12,712 bases of DNA, from the NCBI GenBank assembly GCA_013002375.1, contig JABDJW010000440.1:1-12712 (forward strand). The letters are read 5' to 3'. Position numbers and translations under genes: made by a program. The notes below the pieces were generated by a model, which was not told the DNA's origin, ran no database searches, and saw only the letters and a program-made list of their open reading frames with translations. The DNA comes from Acidimicrobiales bacterium. GTDB lineage: Bacteria; Actinomycetota; Acidimicrobiia; Acidimicrobiales; SHLQ01. Position 1 is the first letter of the stretch. Each line of letters opens with the position of its first letter. Of this stretch, positions 6,473 through 12,712 are shown piece after piece.

Positions 6473-7006
6473 TCACGCCGCGAGGTGCAACCGGACCAAC
6501 TCGAGAGGATCGGCGAACCCCCGCACCCGATGGGCTCCGATCGGCGTGGCCTGGGTGTTCACCAGCAGCGGCGACCACAACGACGCCGGGGCCAAGACCT
6601 CGTGCGGTTTCGCCAGGTCGCACAAGCGGGAGGCCAGGTTGACCGCACTGCCGATGTAGTCGTCGCCCTCGAACAGGATGACCTTGCCCGAGGCGATTCC
6701 AGCCCGAAGGGGTAGCGGCGATTGGTGAACGTCGATCAGGTGCTCGATGTCGATGATGGCCTCGACCAGGTCTTCGACCTCGACGCCGACGAGCATCGCA
6801 CCATCGCCCAACCACTTGGCAACCCGCACGCCCTTGTGAGATGCCACACTGCGCAAATCAGCACGAAATCGAGCGAGAACTCCGACCGCGGGACCGTCGC
6901 CATTCGCGTCGGTGAACGAGGTGAAACCGGAGAGATCGACAAAAGCAAAGGTGCGCTCGACGCGCGCCACTGTCGTCGGGGTCTCGTCGGCAGCCACGCC
7001 GGACAA
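6473..7006 (-). CDS. Soluble single-domain class III adenylyl cyclase
   Basis: Predicted to make cyclic AMP from ATP as a homodimer in the cytosol. The 177-residue protein is almost only the catalytic domain. Metal-binding Asp24 is in FVDLSGFT and Asp68 in AKWLGDGAML. The adenine-selecting pair is Lys64 (KWLGD) and Asp116 (DDYIG). The transition-state residues are Asn123 and Arg127 (VNLASRL). All the usual residues are present, so activity is expected, with ATP rather than GTP as substrate. There is no transmembrane or sensor domain. The start is uncertain: TTG at 7006 gives the longest form and GTG at 6997 is an alternative; neither has a ribosome-binding site. Only 31 bp separate it from the divergent gene at 7038, so the two promoters must overlap. 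Downstream lie the repeats and the ATL gene. Confidence 0.88.
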   Translation of the reverse strand: MSGVAADETPTTVARVERTFAFVDLSGFTSFTDANGDGPAVGVLARFRADLRSVASHKGVRVAKWLGDGAMLVGVEVEDLVEAIIDIEHLIDVHQSPLPLRAGIASGKVILFEGDDYIGSAVNLASRLCDLAKPHEVLAPASLWSPLLVNTQATPIGAHRVRGFADPLELVRLHLAA

Positions 7007-7025
7007 TCTTGCACATCTTTCTCGC

Positions 7026-7031
7026 TAGGGT
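7026..7031 (+). promoter_or_regulatory. -10 box of the serine hydrolase gene (leaderless)
   Basis: TAGGGT stands exactly 6 nt before the GTG start at 7038, and there is no ribosome-binding site. This fits a leaderless mRNA. The box lies inside the 31-bp divergent gap shared with the cyclase gene. The -35 region is poor; CGGACA at 7000-7005 is too far away. Confidence 0.5.
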
Positions 7032-7037
7032 CGAAGC

Positions 7038-7862
7038 GTGACCGATGCACCGCTGGGATCCCCGCTGGCCCGGGTCGCCGACTGGCCGGTCGAGGTCGCC
7101 ACCGCCGGCGCCATCGCGGCAAACGGCACACGAAGCTCGTTCGGCAATACCGCCCGACCCTTTGAAGTGGCGTCGATCACCAAGCTGTTCACCGCAGTCA
7201 CCGTGCTCATCGCGGCCGAGGAGGGCACCGTCACACTCGACGATCCGGTCGGCCCGCCCGGTTCGACCTTGGCCCACCTGCTGGCCCACGCCTCCGGGTT
7301 GGGCCCCGATGGCGACGATCCACTGGCCCGTCCTGGCCAGCGGCGCATCTATTCCAACCGGGGCTACGAGGTCGCCGCCGACCATGTTGCGGACCGAGCC
7401 GGGTTCCCGTTCGCCGACTATCAACAGGAGGCGCTGTTCTCGCCACTGGCGATGCACACCACCAGCCTGTACGGCTCACCAGCCCACGGCGCGGCGAGCT
7501 CGGTCGACGACCTCCTGGTCTTCGTGCACGCGGTCCTGACCGACACGGTCATGTCGGCCCAGAGCCGCGACCGGTTCGCAACCGCCCAATGGCCCGACCT
7601 CGACGGTGTGTTGCCCGGCTACGGGCGTCAATCCCCCAACCTCTGGGGACTCGGTGCCGAGATCCGGGGTTCGAAGTCGCCCCACTGGACCAGCGCGGCC
7701 AACAGCCCGGGTACGTGGGGCCACTTCGGCCAGAAGGGCACCATGCTCTGGCACGACCCGCTGGCCTCGACCACGTTGGTCGCCTTGACGGCCCAACCGT
7801 TCGGACCGTGGGCCCTGACCGCCTGGCCCGATCTCTCCACCGCGGTGCTCGCCGCCAACTAG
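7038..7862 (+). CDS. Serine hydrolase of the class C beta-lactamase / penicillin-binding fold
   Basis: A 274-residue serine hydrolase. The three active-site motifs are present: S46-x-x-K49 in VASITKLFT, Y105-S-N107 in RIYSNRGYE, and H229-F-G231 (GHFGQKGT) in the position of the KTG box. HxG in that place is common in esterase-like members (EstB-type) and D-peptidase relatives, so carboxylesterase or peptidase activity is more likely than antibiotic hydrolysis. LLAHASGL (81-88) is another family signature. There is no signal peptide or transmembrane segment, so it should act in the cytosol, which is unusual for penicillin-binding relatives. It is the only plus-strand gene here. It diverges from the cyclase and converges on the lipoprotein gene with an 18-bp gap and no visible terminator. 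Confidence 0.88.
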   Translation: MTDAPLGSPLARVADWPVEVATAGAIAANGTRSSFGNTARPFEVASITKLFTAVTVLIAAEEGTVTLDDPVGPPGSTLAHLLAHASGLGPDGDDPLARPGQRRIYSNRGYEVAADHVADRAGFPFADYQQEALFSPLAMHTTSLYGSPAHGAASSVDDLLVFVHAVLTDTVMSAQSRDRFATAQWPDLDGVLPGYGRQSPNLWGLGAEIRGSKSPHWTSAANSPGTWGHFGQKGTMLWHDPLASTTLVALTAQPFGPWALTAWPDLSTAVLAAN

Positions 7863-7880
7863 TCCGGCCGCCGTCCCCGT

Positions 7881-9428
7881 CTAGGCGAGCAGATCCTGCA
7901 CTGCCTCGCGAATCATCGGCCGGATCGACGCACTGCCGATCTCGGTGATCTGCTCGACGTCGATCATCTGGTTGTCCGAGACGTCAGCCCGAAGATCGAG
8001 CAACGGTGTGTCCGGTAGCAGCCGGGCAACATCAGCCACGACCTGATCGGCCGCGATCGTGAAATCGCCGACGCGCAGCGACGGCGCGATCGGCGGCATG
8101 AAGAGCAACACCTGGATGTCTTGCGCCTCGTATTCGGCGACCTTCTCGGCCAGGCGCTCGACTTCGGCCCCGCAGGGCGGACCCTCGGCCATTCCCGCAG
8201 TGAGGGTCTCGAGCTGGGCATCGATCACCGCACCGTCGGCGCGGCCGGGGAGCGGGATCGACGCGCCAGAACCGAGATCTCCGTGCACGAAGTTCATCGA
8301 CGCCTGCAGGGCCGAGCCGGGATAGGGCGTGGCGCCGGACGAGGGAAGCAGACGCTCGATCGGAGGACGGCTACCGGTCGGAAAGGCCGATGATTGCAGA
8401 TCGAGAATGTGCTGCCATTCGGCGTCGCCCCGGAGTCCGCGGGGGTCACAGGCCATGCTCAAGCGGTGCACGGGCACTTCGACAACAACGGCGAGCGGCA
8501 CACCGAACTGCTCGATGACCTGATCTGCCAGGCCGAACGAGACGCCCGGATCGGCGCCGACCAGCGCCAGGTTGAACGTCTCGCGGTTGAGTTGGGTGGT
8601 CAAGATGAGCGGGTCGACGCCGGTTGCGGTCGACGAGCCACCGATGAGAACGACTTGCGGTGCGTCGTCGGCGGTTCGCAGATTCAGTATGTGCGACAGA
8701 TGAGAAGCCGAGTACCAGAGGTTGGCGGCCGGCACGCGGGCGTCGCCCACCAGCGCATCGCGGAGGCGGATGTACAGCGCCGCCGCGGCCGTCACCCCAG
8801 CGCTCGGCGCGGAACCGAAGGTCGGCGCGGTCGGGGCCGGCCCGGTGTCGCCGAGCAGCTCGAGCAATGCGGCCGACTGGGTGTACAGCTGATCGACATC
8901 CTCGACCCAGGCGCGCTGCAGCGTGCACAGGCGCGACGCCGCAACCAGGGCCAAACCGACGCTCCCCAAGGCCAGCTGGAGTTCCTCGGGAGCAGCGAGG
9001 GTTGCCCGCTCTTGCGTTTCGACGTCGGTCAGCGTGATGCCATCGGGCACGCTGGCATCCGGACACCGCGCACCGAGCACCATGTTGTCGCGTAACGCGA
9101 GCGCCCAATACTGCGCCGCCGGAGATCCGATGTAGTCCTCCACGGTGTCGTATTGCGTGTCGTCGACCACCGGCAGCGCGACGGGCGATACGCATCGTTC
9201 GCCCTCCATTGCTCCGGTATCGCAGCCGAAGCCCTCGGGCGACTCCTCTCCCGGAGCTGCTTCGGACCCAACGGTGGTCGGCACTGCGCCGGGTAGGGCA
9301 CTCAGATCGACGCGGGGGCTCTCCGGGCTCGTACATGCCGCGGCAAACAAAGCCAGGAGGACCAGAACGACGAGGGCGAGAGGCGGTCGAGAGTTCTCGA
9401 GACGAGGCGGGAGACGAGGAAATGACAT
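7881..9428 (-). CDS. Lipoprotein with SGNH/DltD-like domain
   Basis: A 515-residue predicted lipoprotein. The hydrophobic signal (17-31, PLALVVLVLLALFAA) ends in a lipobox-like FAAAC with Cys32 as the lipidated residue. A low-complexity linker and a Cys-containing helical region follow. The second half resembles SGNH hydrolases of the DltD/AlgJ-like kind: VVLIGGSSTATGVDP (259-273) matches the nucleophile block, FNLALVGADPG (285-295) the second block, and LLFMPPIAPS (441-450) a later strand. The usual C-terminal D-x-x-H reads D490-V-E-Q-I-T-E-I-G, so Gln stands where the catalytic His is expected and activity is doubtful. Partner acyltransferases are not in the window. GAGGAG is only 2 nt from the ATG, closer than usual. 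The gene follows lgt, 74 bp downstream on the same strand. Confidence 0.75.
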   Translation of the reverse strand: MSFPRLPPRLENSRPPLALVVLVLLALFAAACTSPESPRVDLSALPGAVPTTVGSEAAPGEESPEGFGCDTGAMEGERCVSPVALPVVDDTQYDTVEDYIGSPAAQYWALALRDNMVLGARCPDASVPDGITLTDVETQERATLAAPEELQLALGSVGLALVAASRLCTLQRAWVEDVDQLYTQSAALLELLGDTGPAPTAPTFGSAPSAGVTAAAALYIRLRDALVGDARVPAANLWYSASHLSHILNLRTADDAPQVVLIGGSSTATGVDPLILTTQLNRETFNLALVGADPGVSFGLADQVIEQFGVPLAVVVEVPVHRLSMACDPRGLRGDAEWQHILDLQSSAFPTGSRPPIERLLPSSGATPYPGSALQASMNFVHGDLGSGASIPLPGRADGAVIDAQLETLTAGMAEGPPCGAEVERLAEKVAEYEAQDIQVLLFMPPIAPSLRVGDFTIAADQVVADVARLLPDTPLLDLRADVSDNQMIDVEQITEIGSASIRPMIREAVQDLLA

Positions 9429-9452
9429 TGCTCCTCAACGATACGACCGGTC

Positions 9453-9466
9453 ACCCGGACACGGGT
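9453..9466. other. Small inverted repeat between lgt and the lipoprotein gene
   Basis: ACCCG-GACA-CGGGT forms a 5-bp stem with a 4-nt loop in the 74-bp gap. There is no T-tract on either strand, so it is at best a weak terminator or transcript-stabilising hairpin. Confidence 0.2.
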
Positions 9467-9502
9467 AGTCGGGCATGAGGCGCCGACCGATCGACCTGCC
9501 CT

Positions 9503-10378
9503 TCAGTCGGCGGACACGTCGGCCGCTTCGGCATCGTCTCGATCCGGATCGTCTGCATTGCGAGGACCTTCCGAGCCCCGGTCGCCCGGCTGTGCCTTCG
9601 AGCGGCTCAGGATCAGCAGCGATGCCGCTATGGCGACCAGACTGACCCAGACGTTCACCCGCACACCGAAGATGCGGCTCGCGGTGTCGATGCGAAGCAG
9701 TTCCACCCAGAGCCGGCCGACCCCGTATCCGAGCACGTACACCCAGATCAATCGACCCGGCTTGAGCACCTTCCGGCGATCGATCCAGAGCAAGAAACCC
9801 ACCAGCGCGAAGTTCCACAAACTCTCGTACAGAAACGTCGGGTGAAAGGTCGTTTCACCGATGTATTCCGGGGTATGCCGGGCAACGACATCCGGGTCGA
9901 TCTCGAGCGCCCACGGAGCGTCGCTGGGCCGTCCGTAGAGCTCTTGGTTGAACCAGTTGCCCCACCGGCCAATCGCCTGGGCCAGCGGCAATGCGGGAGC
10001 ACAGATGTCGACTGCGCCTCGCACGGTCAGGCCGCGACGGCGGGCGGCCCAGATGCCGACCGCGATCCCCAACGCCATGCCACCGGGTATGCCGAGCCCA
10101 CCCTCCCAGATCTTGTAGGCGTCACCCCAGCGCCCCTCGAAGGAACGCCAATCGGTGATGACGTGGTAGAGCCGAGCACCAACCAGCCCGGCCGGCACAG
10201 CCCACATCGCAATCGAGCTGATGTCATCGGGATGACCGCCTCGGGCCACGTTGCGGCGGCTGGCGAGCCATACCGCGGCCAGCACGCCGAGCGCGATGCA
10301 CAGGCCGTAGTACCGCAACTCGAGCGGGCCGAGCTCGATGAGCTCGGAACTCGGGCTAGGAATCGACGCGATCACCAT
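9503..10378 (-). CDS. lgt: Prolipoprotein diacylglyceryl transferase
   Basis: Polytopic membrane enzyme that moves a diacylglyceryl group from phosphatidylglycerol to the lipobox Cys of prolipoproteins, the first step of lipoprotein maturation. It is 291 residues with about seven hydrophobic segments. The signature GRWGNWFNQELYG (137-149) is complete. RYYGL (22-26), VGARLYHV (66-73), HPTFLYE (179-185) and YGVGRLWVELLR (218-229) are also conserved. The E. coli His103 position (SFHGG) reads GIPGG here. Actinobacterial Lgt proteins also lack that His, so this is a lineage trait rather than damage. A charged, disordered tail (about 258-291) is extra to the catalytic core. The ATG at 10378 appears leaderless. 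Its neighbour is a predicted substrate lipoprotein. Confidence 0.97.
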   Translation of the reverse strand: MVIASIPSPSSELIELGPLELRYYGLCIALGVLAAVWLASRRNVARGGHPDDISSIAMWAVPAGLVGARLYHVITDWRSFEGRWGDAYKIWEGGLGIPGGMALGIAVGIWAARRRGLTVRGAVDICAPALPLAQAIGRWGNWFNQELYGRPSDAPWALEIDPDVVARHTPEYIGETTFHPTFLYESLWNFALVGFLLWIDRRKVLKPGRLIWVYVLGYGVGRLWVELLRIDTASRIFGVRVNVWVSLVAIAASLLILSRSKAQPGDRGSEGPRNADDPDRDDAEAADVSAD

Positions 10379-10385
10379 CGGCGCG

Positions 10386-10391
10386 ATCGTA
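10386..10391 (-). promoter_or_regulatory. -10 box of lgt (probably leaderless)
   Basis: TACGAT lies 7 nt before the lgt ATG in a 42-bp gap after the acyl-CoA dehydrogenase stop. No ribosome-binding site is visible between it and the start. The -35 region is not recognisable. Confidence 0.4.
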
Positions 10392-10420
10392 GACCCGGCG
10401 GCTGGGCGAGACGGTATCGG

Positions 10421-12214
10421 TCACACGCCGAGCTGTTCGGCGTCGACCGCAAACAAGGGCGCGGCGCCGGCGGTCACCGACGCCGCCATGCCAACGACCT
10501 GCGGTGCGTACTGGGTGGCAAAGAAGTGGGCCGACGTCATCCGCGACTCCAGGAACGGTCGGTCGCCCCCGGCCGTCAACTCGGCCGCCGCACCGAGCGC
10601 GCTGCGACCGAGCAGGATGGCGGCCACCGTCATGGCCAACATCCGGAGATACGGCGTCGCGCCGGCCAAGGCATCATTGGGGTCGGCGGCGCGAGCGGTG
10701 TCGAGCCACCCGGTGACTTCTTCGGTGGCGGATAGCGCAGCCCGAAGTGGCGGCGCCATCTCGGCCAGGCGACCCTCGGCCCGTTCGAGCTCGTCGATCG
10801 TGGCGTTGAGGTCGGCGAAGAACGATTTCATGACGGTTCCGCCGGCCAGGGGAAGCTTGCGCATGACGAGATCGACGGCCTGGATGCCGTTCGTGCCCTC
10901 ATAGATCGGAGCGATGCGGGCATCGCGGTAATGCTGGGCGATGCCGGTCTCCTCGACGTAGCCCATGCCGCCAAACACCTGGAGCGCCACCGACGAGATC
11001 TCGACGCCGAGGTCGGTACCCCACGCCTTGCTCAGCGGTGTGAGCAACGCGGCGAGGTCGCCGGCTTGCGCCCGCTGATCGCCGTCGGGGTGCCGCTCGG
11101 ATCGGTCGATCGCTGCCGCGTTGAGATAGATGAGAGCTCGGAGCGCATCGATGTGCGAGCGCATGTACAGCAGCATCCGGCGAACATCGGGATGTTCGAT
11201 GATCGGTGATGCCGTGCCCGCGGGTGCACCGATGGCTCGGCCCTGCTGGCGTTCGCGGGCATACTCGAGCGCGGCTTGGTAGGCGCGGTCGGCGACACCC
11301 AGGCCTTCGACACCGACCGAAAGGCGGGCCCGGTTCATCATGGTGAACATGTACCGCATGCCCTGGTTCTCTTCGCCGATGAGATACCCGACCGCACCAT
11401 CGCGGTCGCCGTAGCTCATGACACAGGTCGGGCTGCCGTGAATGCCCATCTTGTGCTCGATCGACGCGCACGTGACGTCGTTTCGTTCGCCCAGGCTGCC
11501 ATCGTCGTTCACCAAGAACTTGGGCACGATGAAGCACGAGATGCCCTTCGTGCCCGGTGGCGCTTCGGGGGTGCGGGCCAACACCAGGTGAATGATGTTG
11601 TCGGTCATGTCGTGTTCGCCGTAGCTGATGAAGATCTTCGTGCCCATGATGCGGTAGGTGCCATCGGCGGCCGGAACCGCCTTGGTCCGCAGGGCTCCGA
11701 CGTCGGAGCCCGCATCGGACTCGGTGAGGTTCATGGTGCCGGCCCACTCACCCGCGATCATCTTGGGTAGATAGATCTCCTTCATCTCCTCGCTGGCATG
11801 CTCTTGCAGCATCTCGATTGCGCCCTGGCTCAGCATCGTGCCCACCGAGAACGCCATGTTGGCTGCGGTCTGCATCTCCTGGAGTGCGGTACCGACCGTG
11901 CCGGGCAACCCGCCGCCGCCGTAGGCCGGATCGAATTTCACCGAGAGCCACCCGGCATCGACCAAGGCCTTCTGCAGATCCTTGAACCCCGGCGCCACGG
12001 TGACCGAGCCATCATCATTTCGCTGCGATCCCACCTGATCGCCGGGGACGCTGGTCGGCACCATCTGCTCCTCGGTGAAGCGGGCCGATTCGGCCAGAAT
12101 GCCCATAACGGTCTCGAGATCGGGCGCGTCAAACCACGGCGCCAGGGAGTCGTAGTCGACCACATGGCGAAGGACGTGGTGCAGATCTCGGAGGGGTACT
12201 CGATACGTCGTCAC
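10421..12214 (-). CDS. Acyl-CoA dehydrogenase, large FadE5-like type
   Basis: FAD enzyme that introduces the alpha,beta double bond into acyl-CoA, the first step of fatty acid beta-oxidation, passing electrons to electron-transfer flavoprotein. At 597 residues it is longer than the roughly 380-residue classical enzymes because of a C-terminal extra domain (about 470-597), as in mycobacterial FadE5. The N-terminal helical domain contains KFDPAYGGGGLP (93-104). The FAD/substrate strand region has MNLTESDAGSDVG (161-173). The catalytic base is Glu439 in RIAPIYEGTNGIQ. QVFGGMGYVEETG (412-424) is the second flavin signature. The GTG at 12214 lies 6 nt after a consensus -10 box. The chain-length preference cannot be read directly; FadE5 homologues accept a broad range. 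Confidence 0.96.
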   Translation of the reverse strand: MTTYRVPLRDLHHVLRHVVDYDSLAPWFDAPDLETVMGILAESARFTEEQMVPTSVPGDQVGSQRNDDGSVTVAPGFKDLQKALVDAGWLSVKFDPAYGGGGLPGTVGTALQEMQTAANMAFSVGTMLSQGAIEMLQEHASEEMKEIYLPKMIAGEWAGTMNLTESDAGSDVGALRTKAVPAADGTYRIMGTKIFISYGEHDMTDNIIHLVLARTPEAPPGTKGISCFIVPKFLVNDDGSLGERNDVTCASIEHKMGIHGSPTCVMSYGDRDGAVGYLIGEENQGMRYMFTMMNRARLSVGVEGLGVADRAYQAALEYARERQQGRAIGAPAGTASPIIEHPDVRRMLLYMRSHIDALRALIYLNAAAIDRSERHPDGDQRAQAGDLAALLTPLSKAWGTDLGVEISSVALQVFGGMGYVEETGIAQHYRDARIAPIYEGTNGIQAVDLVMRKLPLAGGTVMKSFFADLNATIDELERAEGRLAEMAPPLRAALSATEEVTGWLDTARAADPNDALAGATPYLRMLAMTVAAILLGRSALGAAAELTAGGDRPFLESRMTSAHFFATQYAPQVVGMAASVTAGAAPLFAVDAEQLGV

Positions 12215-12220
12215 GATCGG

Positions 12221-12226
12221 ATTCTA
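12221..12226 (-). promoter_or_regulatory. Consensus -10 box of the acyl-CoA dehydrogenase gene (leaderless)
   Basis: TAGAAT, a near-ideal -10 hexamer, stands exactly 6 nt before the GTG start at 12214. It fits in the 23-bp gap after the YihY-family stop, so any -35 element would lie inside that gene's tail. There is no ribosome-binding site. This is the best promoter in the window. Confidence 0.6.
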
Positions 12227-12237
12227 CCGAAGCCGAA

Positions 12238-12712
12238 CTACTGGTCCCCGCCGCGCTCGGCTGGGGTCTCCCCGCTGCGCTCGGCTGGGGTCTCCCCGCT
12301 GGTGGTCCGGGCTTCTTCCTCGGCCTGGGCGGCGGCTGCGGCCCGGCGCGCTTCCTCCGCCTGCTCCTTCTCCTTTTCCTGCTCGCGGCGGTGCCACCAC
12401 CACCAGAAGGCGGTGCGCACCGGCTGCGGTTGATACCGCTGCGTACCGACGCCATACCAGTCGGCAAGGATCCCGTTGATCTCGGCCCCGATCAACAGAC
12501 CGAGGGCCAACAGGTAGATCCACACCAGCAGTGAGATCGCGGCGCCCAGGACACCGAAGATGGCGTTGGTCTCGCCCATGAAGGCCAGAAAGAACTGGAA
12601 CCCGTACGACGACGCGCCCCAACAGATCATCGCCGCAATCGCCCCTGGGACCTCCCATCGCCACGGGCTGCGGCGGTTCGGCGCGATGTGATACATCGAC
12701 GCAGCCCAGGAG
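12238..12712 (-). CDS. YihY/BrkB-family inner-membrane protein, C-terminal part
   Basis: Only the C-terminal 158 codons lie in the window; the frame runs open through its right edge, so the in-frame ATG at 12696 is internal. The segment MYHIAPNRRSPWRWEVPGAI, followed by two hydrophobic helices and LLIGAEINGILADW, is the typical last third of the YihY/virulence factor BrkB (UPF0761) family, polytopic proteins of unknown transport role. After the last helix comes a Trp-rich patch (FWWWWHRRE) and a long charged, Ala/Glu-rich, probably coiled or disordered cytoplasmic tail. The tail ends in two identical SGETPAER units encoded by a perfect DNA duplication. The core family lacks this tail. Confidence 0.85.
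   Translation of the reverse strand, partial: SWAASMYHIAPNRRSPWRWEVPGAIAAMICWGASSYGFQFFLAFMGETNAIFGVLGAAISLLVWIYLLALGLLIGAEINGILADWYGVGTQRYQPQPVRTAFWWWWHRREQEKEKEQAEEARRAAAAAQAEEEARTTSGETPAERSGETPAERGGDQ
12253..12300 (-). repeat. Perfect 24-bp tandem duplication in the YihY-family tail
   Basis: Positions 12253-12276 and 12277-12300 are identical and encode SGETPAER twice, just before the stop codon. The unit contains GGGG-TCT-CCCC, able to form a short hairpin. The perfect DNA identity, including synonymous positions, points to a recent duplication or a repetitive element rather than protein-level selection. Confidence 0.85.

Noticed and set aside
7038..7862. An antibiotic-resistance beta-lactamase
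   Set aside because: The protein has no signal peptide and has HFG in place of KTG, which fits esterase- or peptidase-like relatives better.
7863..7880. Bidirectional terminator between the convergent genes
   Set aside because: The 18-bp gap has no convincing inverted repeat and no T-tract.

Overview
The window is a stretch of high-GC bacterial chromosome. It looks like Actinomycetota, most probably class Acidimicrobiia. Four things suggest this: strong G/C bias at third codon positions, an Lgt without the proteobacterial active-site His, a FadE5-like acyl-CoA dehydrogenase with a C-terminal extension, and genes that appear to start leaderless (a -10 hexamer 6-7 nt before the start codon). 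The class assignment is inference from gene style, not from a marker gene. There is no tRNA, rRNA, CRISPR array, transposase or phage gene, and coding density is very high: the largest non-coding gap is about 130 bp.

Layout, left to right: a Fpg/Nei-family DNA glycosylase (minus, 3' end cut by the window edge) starts 1 nt after the stop of metX (minus, homoserine O-acetyltransferase). Next come a solitary N6-adenine DNA methyltransferase (minus), a single-pass membrane protein with an Ig-like outer domain (minus), a DEAD-box RNA helicase with a structured leader (minus), an alkyltransferase-like (ATL) DNA damage sensor (minus) and a one-domain class III adenylyl cyclase (minus). Divergent to the cyclase is the only plus-strand gene, a serine hydrolase of the beta-lactamase fold. 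It converges on an SGNH-like lipoprotein gene (minus), which follows lgt (minus), the enzyme that lipidates such proteins. The right end holds a large acyl-CoA dehydrogenase (minus) and the C-terminal part of a YihY/BrkB-family membrane protein (minus, 5' end beyond the window).

Most genes are single-function housekeeping or accessory genes rather than one pathway. The clear functional pairs are metX and the glycosylase (translationally close) and lgt with its neighbouring lipoprotein. Fpg-like glycosylase, ATL protein and DNA methyltransferase all act on DNA bases but lie in separate transcription units. I found no convincing new multi-gene system.

The most interesting signals are small and regulatory. 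(1) Three 14-bp tandem repeats before the ATL gene form a chain of five-codon minicistrons linked by ATGA stop/start overlaps and ending at the ATL start codon. (2) The helicase leader has mutually exclusive pairings, one of which covers the ribosome-binding region. (3) Four genes share a leaderless promoter geometry. (4) The glycosylase zinc finger has Cys-Asp-Cys-His instead of four Cys. (5) A 16-bp imperfect direct repeat with an 18-bp period lies upstream of metX.
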